This document shows, in pieces, positions 36,390 through 44,152 of a stretch of DNA of 64,000 bases; the stretch's first letter is position 1; every line of letters begins with the position of its first letter. The notes under the pieces are model-generated. The model was not told where the DNA came from and did no database searches. It saw only the letters and a program-made list of their open reading frames with translations. The translations under genes were made by a program, and so were the position numbers. The stretch is from CAZHEV01 sp964531335 [NCBI: uncultured bacterium] (GTDB taxonomy: Bacteria; Eisenbacteria; RBG-16-71-46; CAZHEV01), in contig CAZHEV010000006.1 of NCBI GenBank assembly GCA_964531335.1, positions 1 through 64,000 of the forward strand. Reading direction: 5' to 3'.

Positions 36390-36718
36390 TTATTGTAGAT
36401 TTGTCCCGGACAGGGCCGGGGGCGCCGCCCGGAGAGCGACGGCAGTCGTTGGCGAGGGCGGCTTCGTTCCACGCTTCCTTCAGACGGTCGGTCGCCCTTG
36501 CGCTTCCCTTCAGTCCCTGTGGCCTGGTCCTGGAAGGACTTGCACCTCCAAGTCTGTGCCCATGCCGGGCGTACAAGGAAGAGGGGAGCGCCCGGATTCG
36601 GGCGCCCCCCTACATCCACCCAATTAGGAGGCGACAAGTCGGGAACTGAGCTTGCCCAGCTCCCCGCGCGTGCCTGGGTAGGACGGCGTCTCTTGCAGGG
36701 TTGAAACGCCGCGAGGCA
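36390..36718. other. Intergenic region downstream of the TPR/AAA+ regulator
   Basis: A 329-base gap holding only the terminator hairpin at 36584-36610 that I can name. It separates the regulator from the porin promoter. No gene is supported. Confidence 0.4.
36584..36610 (-). terminator. Putative terminator of the TPR/AAA+ regulator
   Basis: GCGCCC (36588-36593) pairs with GGGCGC (36600-36605) around GGATTC, extended by further G-C pairs. On the minus strand TCTTCCTTGT follows. It lies about 110 bases after the stop. Confidence 0.45.
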
Positions 36719-39190
36719 CTACGCCTGAAGCTTGGCGGTTGCGACCCCGCCAAGTTTCTTGAGCCTCTTATGTAGAGCCTGGCGGGTGATGCCAAGCTCT
36801 TTTGCGGCCAGCGTCTTGTTGCCGTTGTGCCTGCGCATGGCCCACAGCGCCTCATCGACGAGTGTAGATCCCGTCTCGGCGCCGGGGGCACGGGTCCGCT
36901 CCGCCGGAGCGTTTTCGGTCCGCCCGCGCAGGACATCCGGAAGATGCTCTACCCCGATAACGCACTCGGGTGTCGATTCCAGCAACAGCTCAACTTCGGT
37001 CTTGAGCTCGCGTACATTTCCTTCCCATGGACAGGCGCTCAGCACATCGATCGCGTCGTCGGAGATCAGGTAGGTGTCACCTGAATCCTCCTGCGCCGAC
37101 CCAACGAAGTGCTCGACGAGCACCGGGATATCCTCGGTCCTCTCTCTCAACGGAGGAAGGTCTATAGTGGCGCCCTTCAATCTGAAGTAGAGATCGCGGC
37201 GGAACTTGCCGCTCTCAACGGCCACTTCCAGGTCGCGGTTTGTAGCCGCGATCACCCGGATGTCCACCTTGCGGGCGCGGCTGCTACCCACGCGCCGCAC
37301 CTCGCCCTCCTGCAGCACCCTCAACAGCTTGGCCTGGATCGCGGGAGAAAGCTCGCCCACCTCATCCAGGAAAACGGTGCCCCCGTCGGCTTCTTCGAAG
37401 AGGCCCGCCCTGTCAGAGATGGCGTTCGTGTAGGCGCCCTTGACGTGCCCGAAAAGCTCGCTCTCCGCGAGCCCCTCGGACAGACTGGCGCAGTCCACGA
37501 CGACGTAGGGCTTGCTCTTTCTAGCGCCCATCTCATGGATGATTCTCGCTATGAGCTCCTTGCCCGTTCCCGTCTCGCCGTGGATCAGAACTCGAGCGTT
37601 GGTACGGCCCCAGCGGGCCATTTGCGCCAAGATGTGCCCGTCACGCGTGACGAAGCCCATCGACTCCAGCTCCTTGCGTATGCCCTCGAGACCGGGCTCG
37701 CAGGCCGGGCTCTCGCCCTTCTTATCGCGCCGGAGGAACAAGCCCTCGCTTCCCTCGAGGGCCGCCAGCTTTCCTTCGAGGGACTCGGCGAGACTCCTCG
37801 CGCCCAATCTGTAAAGGACCGCGTGCGCCTCGAGCATGAAGCTCCTTGCCCTACGCGAGCTCTCGGCGGTCACGGCTCTCTCGGCCAAGTGGTCGCCGTA
37901 CCGGGCCAGCGTCAGCGCGATCTCATAATCGTCGCCCAGGTCCCTCAGTGTCTTCAGAGATCTCTCGAACGCCTCCGTCGCGGCATCGCCGTCGCTCACG
38001 ATCCCGAGCGCCCTCTGAGCCGCGCCTTCCTCGTAGCGGCCGGCGTGGTCCATGGCCAGCCTCGCGGCGGCCTGCGCCTGCCCACGCGCCTCGTCGCCTC
38101 TTCCGGCGGCGGCCAGACACTCCGCGTAGACGGTTCTTGCCTCACATGCGAGGTCGCCCGCGGGAGCATGGCAATCGGTTACGGAAACTGCCTCCTCGAT
38201 GGAGGCCAACGCCTCCTGCCATCTCCCCGCATCGACCAGCATCCTCGCCAGAGCCACTATCGCGAAATACTCCTCCCTGTGCAGCCCGTGACCCCTGACG
38301 TAGTCGCGAGCGCCTACGAGATAGTCCTTCGCGTTCTCGAAGTCACCCCTCTGGCCGTAGAGGATTCCGAGCTCACTGAGAGCCCAGCTCACACCCGCGG
38401 GGTGCTCGACGCTCCTGAACAGGTCGAGCGACTTGTTCAAGTACTCCGCCGCCATGCCCCATCGGCCGCTTCTTCTCTCGAGGCAGCCCATGCTGTAGCT
38501 TCTGATCGCTATCTGCACGGTGTTGCTCGAGGACACGGCTATCTCCAGGGCCTGCGCCAAACACTCGCGCGCCCTCGACCACTCGCCCCTGCAGGTGAAC
38601 AGAAGGCCCAGGTTGCTGTAGCTCTTCCCGGTTCCGTCGACGTCACCGCAGCGCCGGCAGATCTCGAGTGACTCATCGAGATCGCGCCTGCTCTCTATGA
38701 GGTTGCCTAGACGGAAGTGGGCCAGCCCCGCTATTCTCAGAGCCTTTCCCTTGTCCTTTTCCTGTCCGAAGCTCTCGATCAGCGGCAACGCCACCATGCA
38801 ACGCCTGAGACTGGCGTCGTAATCGCCCGACGCCATCGCTATCTCCGCCGAGAGAAGCTCCACCTTGCCGAGGTACTCCATGCTCCCAAAGGCACGGAAA
38901 GCATCTCTTGCCTCGTCGGCCCTCTTCTCCGCGTCGGAGAGCCTTGCCGTCGCGCGCAAGGCACGGCCGAGTTTGTAAAGTAATACTCCACGTTCTTCCT
39001 GGTTGAGTTTCAATTGAGCGCTCTGGGCCAGGACCTCCTCTATGCATTCCCTCGCCGCCTCGTAGCTGTCCGCGTCGAGGTAGAGGTCCGTCAGAGCCTG
39101 AAGCGCTCTGAGCCGGCTGAGGCGGTCCCCGTTTTCCATCAGGGACTCCATAAGCCGCTCGGGCTCCCTGCTAAGATTCTCATCTTTCAT
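36719..39190 (-). CDS. TPR-containing AAA+ regulator of the sigma-54 activator family
   Basis: An 823-residue protein. The N-terminal half (about 1-470) is built of TPR-like helical repeats. Then comes an AAA+ domain with Walker A GETGTGKE, Walker B GGTVFLDEVGEL and an arginine-finger region FRRDLYFRLKGATIDLPPLRER, and a Fis-type helix-turn-helix at the end (NKTLAAKELGITRQALHKRL). The loop that contacts sigma-54, normally GAFTGA, reads GAYTNA (in HVKGAYTNAISDR). Loss of the second Gly is expected to weaken sigma-54 activation. The TPR part may bind a protein or peptide signal. ATG at 39190 was preferred to GTG at 39199 for Shine-Dalgarno spacing. It follows the small secreted protein gene by 19 bases. 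Confidence 0.85.
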   Translation of the reverse strand: MKDENLSREPERLMESLMENGDRLSRLRALQALTDLYLDADSYEAARECIEEVLAQSAQLKLNQEERGVLLYKLGRALRATARLSDAEKRADEARDAFRAFGSMEYLGKVELLSAEIAMASGDYDASLRRCMVALPLIESFGQEKDKGKALRIAGLAHFRLGNLIESRRDLDESLEICRRCGDVDGTGKSYSNLGLLFTCRGEWSRARECLAQALEIAVSSSNTVQIAIRSYSMGCLERRSGRWGMAAEYLNKSLDLFRSVEHPAGVSWALSELGILYGQRGDFENAKDYLVGARDYVRGHGLHREEYFAIVALARMLVDAGRWQEALASIEEAVSVTDCHAPAGDLACEARTVYAECLAAAGRGDEARGQAQAAARLAMDHAGRYEEGAAQRALGIVSDGDAATEAFERSLKTLRDLGDDYEIALTLARYGDHLAERAVTAESSRRARSFMLEAHAVLYRLGARSLAESLEGKLAALEGSEGLFLRRDKKGESPACEPGLEGIRKELESMGFVTRDGHILAQMARWGRTNARVLIHGETGTGKELIARIIHEMGARKSKPYVVVDCASLSEGLAESELFGHVKGAYTNAISDRAGLFEEADGGTVFLDEVGELSPAIQAKLLRVLQEGEVRRVGSSRARKVDIRVIAATNRDLEVAVESGKFRRDLYFRLKGATIDLPPLRERTEDIPVLVEHFVGSAQEDSGDTYLISDDAIDVLSACPWEGNVRELKTEVELLLESTPECVIGVEHLPDVLRGRTENAPAERTRAPGAETGSTLVDEALWAMRRHNGNKTLAAKELGITRQALHKRLKKLGGVATAKLQA

Positions 39191-39209
39191 CTCTGACACC
39201 CCTTGCCTC

Positions 39210-39551
39210 TTAGAACAACTGCGAGAAGGTCGCGCCCACGAAGCGCACCGTACGGATGACTATGCCTTGGACCTTCTCGGCCCACATTGCTTCTTCGGTG
39301 GCGGACGGTGTGTGATATCTCGTTCCGCCTCCCCCCGAATCCTTCTCACCCAGCGGCAGCTCGTAACTGCCTTCCGGCTCGGTTTTCCACTCGCCGCCGC
39401 CGCTTGTGCCGCCGCCGTCGGACGAGCTGACCATCTTGATCGGCCGTTGTGCAGCCAAAGCATCGTCCGGCTGCAACAGGGCCCCCATGGCGCACACGGC
39501 CACGAACACCGCGATCACCATGCCGATCTGAGCACACGAATACGCACGCAT
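39210..39551 (-). CDS. Small secreted protein of unknown function
   Basis: A 113-residue product starting MRAYSCAQIGMVIAVFVAVC, a signal peptide with likely cleavage after ALAA. The mature part is short, Gly/Ser-rich (DGGGTSGGGEW, KDSGGGGTRYH) and ends in an amphipathic segment (VQGIVIRTVRFVGATFSQLF). AAGGAGG precedes the ATG. I do not recognise a family. It lies directly upstream of the TPR regulator, so it might be the regulator's target or a processed signal; this is speculation. Confidence 0.7.
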   Translation of the reverse strand: MRAYSCAQIGMVIAVFVAVCAMGALLQPDDALAAQRPIKMVSSSDGGGTSGGGEWKTEPEGSYELPLGEKDSGGGGTRYHTPSATEEAMWAEKVQGIVIRTVRFVGATFSQLF

Positions 39552-39628
39552 CTTCCTCGCCTCCTTTTTGAGGAAAATTGGGTGGATGGTTTCGGCCCCC
39601 TCCCTGCAGGGGTACCGACGCTCACTGC

Positions 39629-39649
39629 CCGGACCGTCGCAAGGTCCGG
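39629..39649 (-). other. Second hairpin in the leader of the small secreted protein
   Basis: CCGGACC (39629-39635) pairs with GGTCCGG (39643-39649) over a seven-base loop, just after the terminator-like hairpin in transcription order. Possible part of a regulatory leader. Confidence 0.3.
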
Positions 39650-39658
39650 TTAAACAAA

Positions 39659-39694
39659 GAGCGGCCAAGGGGACGCGCCCCTTCCCGGCCGCTC
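39659..39694 (-). terminator. Terminator-like hairpin in the leader of the small secreted protein
   Basis: GAGCGGCC (39659-39666) pairs with GGCCGCTC (39687-39694), and AAGGGG (39667-39672) with CCCCTT (39678-39683), leaving a three-base bulge. On the minus strand TTTGTTTA follows. It lies between a likely promoter (39708-39737) and the gene start at 39551, and no gene lies upstream on that strand for it to end. It may therefore act as an attenuator. Confidence 0.5.
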
Positions 39695-39707
39695 ATTGTC
39701 TACTACT

Positions 39708-39737
39708 AGTATAGTATATTCCGCCAAATACAACCAA
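39708..39737 (-). promoter_or_regulatory. Promoter of the small secreted protein and TPR regulator genes
   Basis: Minus strand: TTGGTT (39737-39732), an 18-base gap and TATACT (39713-39708), in AT-rich DNA. Transcription would begin near 39701, just before the terminator-like hairpin. Confidence 0.5.
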
Positions 39738-40030
39738 CGCCTCAAAGCGATTGTGACCGTCCACGGCTGCCGCCTTTCCGGCGTAGGTTGCGACGCGGCC
39801 CATGTCCGCTTTCAGCTCAGTCACTTCCCAATGCTATCTCAGTTTTGACGATTTGTCAACAACTCTGACGATCTGGTCCAATAGGCGGCGGCCCCCCTTC
39901 CCGGCCACCCGTCTAGTCGCAAACCCTTATTAAAGTTAAGCGAATCCCGGCGCGGCGGGAAAAGCGCTTGACCTCGCGACCGGGGCATGGCAAAACTCGC
40001 GCTTGGACCACCGAGGGGCATGGAGACTGG
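39738..40030. other. Upstream region of the barrel-cytochrome genes
   Basis: Non-coding. TGACGAT occurs at 39846-39852 and again at 39866-39872, 20 bp apart, with similar flanks: a possible activator site. TGGCA at 39988-39992 with GC at 40001-40002 is a poor match to a sigma-54 promoter. No gene is supported. Confidence 0.35.
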
Positions 40031-41281
40031 ATGAGAATCCTGCTTGCGGTTCTTCTTCTTCTACTCCCCGACTTTGCCTCGGCGCTCAACGTGAGCGCGA
40101 GGCTGACGGCCTCCCTTCACTCCTGGGAGCGCAGGGAGGCCGACGACACATCCGTCGCCCACAATACAGTCCACCAACTTATCTCCCTCAGACTCGCGGA
40201 TCTGGGAGTGGATGGCATCTCGCTGCACGCCTACGGCAGGGGCTTTCTCTACGCGGAGGGCTCAGACGTCAGGCGAAGGCTCGCCATATACAGCACCTAC
40301 GCCGACTGGAGGGGAATAGGCCGCAGGCTGGACCTCCGGCTCGGAAGGCAGAGGATACTGGCCGGCGTCGGAAGGGGGACCATCGACGGAGGCCGGGCCG
40401 TCCTTTCGCTGCCCGGATCGATAAAGCTGCTCGCGTACGCGGGTGCCGGGGCGCCCGACGACCGGTCCACGGCCTTGGGAAGTTGGAGCGAAGGGAACAT
40501 GTACGGACTGCGCTTCTCGGTCAGAAGATGGAAGACTACCTTCTCCTTCAGCGCGGCGAACGAGTCGAGGCGGGTCGAAGCCGCAGGGCCGACGGGCCCC
40601 GAAGGTAACGAGATCGAGCTCGCGACGCTCGCCGGACGTCCCGTCGGCTGGGAGGTCAGATCAACGCGTCTGCCGGGAACGGATCTCTACGCGGGGCTCG
40701 AGATGGACGCGATCGAAGGGGAGCCCACCCGGGCGCGGTTCAGGGGCCGGCGGCGGGCGTCGTCGAGATTGACTTTCACGGGGGAAGTGGATTACAGAAG
40801 GCCGGTCCTTTCAGACAACTCCTTCCTGAGCGTGTTCGCGTCAAAGGCCAACACCGAGGTCGAGGGCTCCGCGGACTACCTTCTCAGCTCCGGATACCGC
40901 CTGACGGGCTCGTACTCGACAGTCTTCTTCGACGGCGATGAGACGCAGAGAATCAGGCTGGGGGCCGCCCGCGGCTACTCGACCGTCTCCTACTACCGGC
41001 GCTCGGGGTACGGGGGAGACAGAGACGCCGTCAGCATAGGAAGCCGGCGCGGGCTCACCTCCGGCATATCGCTGAGGGGAAGCCTGAGCTACTCCGCCTA
41101 CAGGTTCTCGGAGGCGCAGCGGGACAGGGACAATTCGCTTGCGGGAACCCTGGCCTTGGACTACACAAGTGAGGGTAAGCTTGCCGCGAGCATCGAAGGC
41201 CAGGTGTTGGATAACAAGACTTACGACTATGACCTGCGATTGTTCGCAAAGGTCACGTGGTGGATCGATGTCAGAACCTAG
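40031..41281 (+). CDS. Predicted outer-membrane beta-barrel protein
   Basis: A 416-residue protein with a signal peptide (MRILLAVLLLLLPDFASA) followed by some sixteen short alternating polar/apolar strands. The segment RLDLRLGRQRILAGVGRGTIDGG resembles the start of alginate-export-type barrels (GRQ plus a Gly-rich turn). GGAG precedes the ATG at 40031. The next gene, an 11-haem cytochrome, overlaps its end by 14 bases, so the two are translated together. This supports a barrel-cytochrome partnership, possibly a conduit for electrons across the outer membrane. The C-terminus WWIDVRT lacks the usual terminal aromatic residue. The family name is uncertain. Confidence 0.7.
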   Translation: MRILLAVLLLLLPDFASALNVSARLTASLHSWERREADDTSVAHNTVHQLISLRLADLGVDGISLHAYGRGFLYAEGSDVRRRLAIYSTYADWRGIGRRLDLRLGRQRILAGVGRGTIDGGRAVLSLPGSIKLLAYAGAGAPDDRSTALGSWSEGNMYGLRFSVRRWKTTFSFSAANESRRVEAAGPTGPEGNEIELATLAGRPVGWEVRSTRLPGTDLYAGLEMDAIEGEPTRARFRGRRRASSRLTFTGEVDYRRPVLSDNSFLSVFASKANTEVEGSADYLLSSGYRLTGSYSTVFFDGDETQRIRLGAARGYSTVSYYRRSGYGGDRDAVSIGSRRGLTSGISLRGSLSYSAYRFSEAQRDRDNSLAGTLALDYTSEGKLAASIEGQVLDNKTYDYDLRLFAKVTWWIDVRT

Positions 41282-42299
41282 TCGCGGTCGCGCCTTCGCG
41301 GCGCTCCTTTGCTGCACTCTGGTCGCGATCTTCTCGGTCGCGGCGCCGCCACCCGGCGCGCCGCGGGGAGCTGCCGGCGCGGGCGCCGACTCCCTCATCA
41401 GCGCAGCGGCCCAAGCGAGGGCCGAGCGCATACTCTCCGGTCTGATCTTCTCCCACGATAGACACGCGGAGAGAGAGGACGGGTGCGACTACTGCCACCG
41501 CGAGGACGAGGGGGGTCCGGCAGCGCCCCGGACGTTGGGCATGGATGAGTGCTTCAGATGTCACGAGGGCCGCCGCGGCGTTCAGGATTGCGCGATCTGT
41601 CACTCAGATACGCGGGTGCTTCCCCCTGCCGACCATGAGCTCGACTGGCCCGAAGGCCACGGCGTCCAGGCGCGAGTGGACGAGCAGGCGTGCGTCTCGT
41701 GCCACAACAGGGACCACTGCCAGGAATGCCACGAGAGCGCCGTCCCCCTTGCGGCGACGTCGGGTGCCGGAGAGCTATTCCTGCCTTATGGGCCGCAGGT
41801 GGCGGCCGAAGGGCTGGGGGTCGAGAGAGCTCACGAAATCGATTACAGGTATACGCATCCTTTGGACGCGGCCGGAAAGGAGAGCGATTGCTTCACATGC
41901 CACCGGTATGAGTCATTCTGTACGGAATGTCACGCTCCCGAGGACGACCCGGAGAAGTTCAGGCCGCTGTGGCACGGTGGGCCCGGCTGGGGCGCTGTGG
42001 CCGGGGCCGTCGGAAGCGGAGGCGGAAGGCACGCGGAGATGGCCCGCAGGGATATGGAGCTCTGCGCGGCCTGCCATGAGGTCGGCATAGGCGGCGCCGA
42101 TCCGAGATGCCTCGAGTGCCACCGGGACGCTCTCCCCGGCAGGGGAAACGACCCCAGCACTCACGAAGTCGGGTTCGCCGGGGCGTCGGGCGAGGGCAGA
42201 TGGCACAACGACCCCGGAGCGGTCTGCTACATATGTCACGTCAGGAGCCAGGCCGGCGACGCCGGCTTCTGTGGATACTGTCACGGTCCTTGGGACTGA
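41268..42299 (+). CDS. Secreted 11-haem c-type cytochrome
   Basis: A 343-residue protein with an N-terminal export signal (AFAALLCCTLVAIFSVAAPPP) and eleven CxxCH haem-binding motifs: CDYCH, CFRCH, CAICH, CVSCH, CQECH, CFTCH, CTECH, CAACH, CLECH, CYICH and CGYCH. No lipobox or C-terminal membrane segment is clear, so it should be periplasmic or held in the barrel. Free histidines (for example HSD, HELDWPEGH, HPL, HGGPGW) can serve as distal ligands. Translation is coupled to the upstream barrel gene. By analogy with porin-cytochrome complexes such as MtrAB it may carry electrons to an outside acceptor; no outer-surface cytochrome gene is seen. Confidence 0.9.
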   Translation: MSEPSRGRAFAALLCCTLVAIFSVAAPPPGAPRGAAGAGADSLISAAAQARAERILSGLIFSHDRHAEREDGCDYCHREDEGGPAAPRTLGMDECFRCHEGRRGVQDCAICHSDTRVLPPADHELDWPEGHGVQARVDEQACVSCHNRDHCQECHESAVPLAATSGAGELFLPYGPQVAAEGLGVERAHEIDYRYTHPLDAAGKESDCFTCHRYESFCTECHAPEDDPEKFRPLWHGGPGWGAVAGAVGSGGGRHAEMARRDMELCAACHEVGIGGADPRCLECHRDALPGRGNDPSTHEVGFAGASGEGRWHNDPGAVCYICHVRSQAGDAGFCGYCHGPWD

Positions 42300-42317
42300 G
42301 AAAAGGAGGGACTGGGC

Positions 42318-42617
42318 CTGAAGCTGGGGCGCTTCGAGCCGGCACGGCACTGGTGGCTGATGGGAGACGTCCACTGGTTCAGGACCGCCGAGGAGTACGG
42401 CGATCCGCTGGGCGACGAGGGCGCGACGACCAGCGACGTGGGCGTCGAGATCGACTTGACGGTCAAGACAAGCAGCATAGAAGGGGCGCACATGATGGGT
42501 GGAGTGTCTTTCTTCATGCCCGAGGACTCTTTCGCGGAGACTTTCACCCCCGGATCCGGAGACGACCCTGAGACCGGGGTGTGGTTCTACTGGCAGTTCA
42601 TGGTCGATTTCGACTAG
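42318..42617 (+). pseudogene. C-terminal fragment of an alginate-export-like porin
   Basis: About 99 residues in the same frame as the cytochrome, just past its TGA stop. DVGVEIDLTVK, GVSFFMPEDSFAE and the final strand VWFYWQFMVDFD look like the last strands of an alginate-export-type barrel. No N-terminal part and no signal peptide exist. AAGGAGG (42303-42309) is well spaced to a CTG at 42318; the first ATG is at 42360. It may be a translated fragment, a decayed gene, or the displaced end of the barrel gene before the cytochrome. Confidence 0.55.
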
Positions 42618-42627
42618 ATGGCCCCGA

Positions 42628-42658
42628 GGGGCGCCCTTGCCAAGGGGGCGCCCCTTTT
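42628..42658 (+). terminator. Rho-independent terminator after the barrel-cytochrome unit
   Basis: A perfect 9-bp stem, GGGGCGCCC (42628-42636) with GGGCGCCCC (42646-42654), followed by TTTT. It ends the unit 11 bases after the fragment's stop. Confidence 0.8.
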
Positions 42659-42798
42659 AGGGCTTGGACCGGCGTCGAAAGCCGGATAGAATCCGGGTGG
42701 ACCTTCTTTCGCCCCGAATCGACGGCGCCTGTGCGGCCGGTGCGCTGGGCCGCCTGCGTGCGGCACCGTCCGAGGGATGAGCGGAGAGGGTGTAGGCG

Positions 42799-43272
42799 AT
42801 GAACGATACGGAAAAGAGTTTGCAGGAGAGATATGCGCCCGAAAGCGCGTGTTTCGGTTGCGGGCCGGCCAACGCCAACGGGCTGCAAATCCGCAGCTAC
42901 GTGCGGGGCGACGAGGTGGTCGCCGAGTGGACGCCGGAGTCTCATCACGAGGCTTTCGAGGGCGTGCTGAACGGCGGCATTATCGGGACCTTGCTCGATT
43001 GCCACTCCAATTGGGCGGCAGCCTGGCACCTCATGAACCACATGGGCGTGGATCATCCCCCATGTACCGTCACCGCGAGCTACGCCATCAAGTTGTTGAG
43101 GCCCGCGCCGTCGCGCGGCCCGGTCAGCCTGGCGGCCGACCTCGTCGAGGTGAAAGGCGACCGCGCGGTAATAAAGGCCAAGCTCCTCGCTGACGACGGC
43201 AAGGTCTGCGCGACGTGTGAAGGCGTCTTCGTAGCCGTCAAAGAGGGACATCCGGCCTACCATCGCTGGTAG
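42799..43272 (+). CDS. Hotdog-fold thioesterase (PaaI/YiiD-like)
   Basis: A 157-residue cytoplasmic protein of hotdog thioesterase length. The core helix region HHEAFEGVLNGGIIGTLLDCHSNWAA corresponds to the active-site segment, where many relatives have HGG; here Asn precedes GG. CFGCGPANANGLQI near the N-terminus is typical of this subgroup. It likely hydrolyses an acyl-CoA thioester; the substrate is unknown. GGAGAGGGTG precedes the ATG. It lies after a terminator and forms its own unit. Confidence 0.85.
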   Translation: MNDTEKSLQERYAPESACFGCGPANANGLQIRSYVRGDEVVAEWTPESHHEAFEGVLNGGIIGTLLDCHSNWAAAWHLMNHMGVDHPPCTVTASYAIKLLRPAPSRGPVSLAADLVEVKGDRAVIKAKLLADDGKVCATCEGVFVAVKEGHPAYHRW

Positions 43273-43368
43273 GCCGCGGGATGCGGAGAAGGCGGCCGCA
43301 CCGGCGTGCGGAATAGCGGACGGCTTCACCCGGCGCACGCCCGCTGATCCGGACCCTGGGATCTATCC

Positions 43369-43839
43369 ATGCCCACTGAGCGGCCTGAGTATGGCACATA
43401 CGTACTGGTCTTGCGCCTGTCCCGGAGCACCGAAATCACCGTCGGCAAGCTGGGGACCTTCGACTTTCCCAAAGGATTCTATCTCTACGTGGGGAGCGCC
43501 CACGGCCCGGGCGGACTGGCGGCGAGGCTGAGGCATCATCTGTCCCATCCCAAGAACCCACACTGGCACATAGACTGTCTTCGCCGGGCGGCCGAGCCCG
43601 TCGAAGTCTGGACGAGCGGCGAATGGGCCCGCCGCGAGCACAGCTGGGCGCTTCTTCTGTACCAAATGCAGGGCGCCGCGATGCCCGCCGCCGGGTTCGG
43701 CGCCTCGGACTGCCGGTGCCCATCCCACCTCTTTCACTTCTCCAGGCGCCCCACCGTCAAATCGTTCGCCGGGCTCGCGAGAACATGCTATCCGGGAAGC
43801 GGCTGTATCCGCAGCTTCCCGGTGAAGAGCCGTCCATAG
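43369..43839 (+). CDS. GIY-YIG-like protein (DUF123 family)
   Basis: A 156-residue protein with GTYVLVLRL and FYLYVGSAHGPGGLAARLRHHL, the two strands and the arginine helix of the DUF123 branch of GIY-YIG nucleases. Next comes HWHIDCL, typical of that branch, and a Cys/His cluster (SDCRCPSHLFHF). Relatives are found alone or fused to endonuclease III, so a DNA-repair role is likely but unproven. It starts 96 bases after the thioesterase stop. Confidence 0.82.
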   Translation: MPTERPEYGTYVLVLRLSRSTEITVGKLGTFDFPKGFYLYVGSAHGPGGLAARLRHHLSHPKNPHWHIDCLRRAAEPVEVWTSGEWARREHSWALLLYQMQGAAMPAAGFGASDCRCPSHLFHFSRRPTVKSFAGLARTCYPGSGCIRSFPVKSRP

Positions 43840-44152
43840 ATACGCGATCCGGCCGTCGAGACGGGATCGAGCCCCCGGAGGACAGAGAGACAATGAGGAT
43901 GCCGACAGCTACTCTATCGCGGCCGTCGCGCTCGCGCTGAGCGGCGGGCGCATCGCACAGTCGCAGCCGAGGCTGGGCGCTTTGGTCCGCTATGTGCTAT
44001 ACAACAATGCCGCGCAAGGCGAAAACCCTCATGGATATTGGCGATCCCGGCCTTCAGCCTTGACAAGCGCGCGTTTCCGAGGTATAATTATCGCGCTGGT
44101 CGGGTAATCAGGCGCGTCTCGACAATACAGGGGCGCGGTTGTTGGAGTAGAG
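43840..44152. other. Upstream region of the subtilase gene
   Basis: A 313-base gap. Its main feature is the consensus promoter at 44060-44088. Between 43840 and 44050 I see no gene and no clear regulatory repeat. Confidence 0.5.
44060..44088 (+). promoter_or_regulatory. Consensus sigma-70 promoter of the subtilase gene
   Basis: TTGACA (44060-44065), a 17-base gap and TATAAT (44083-44088): exact consensus at the optimal spacing. Transcription would begin near 44095, giving a leader of about 58 bases before the ATG at 44153. Confidence 0.88.

Noticed and set aside
39988-40002. Sigma-54 promoter (GG and GC at -24/-12) before the barrel gene
   Set aside because: The -24 half fits (TGGCA) but the -12 half is GCGCT instead of TTGCA, and such a match is frequent by chance.
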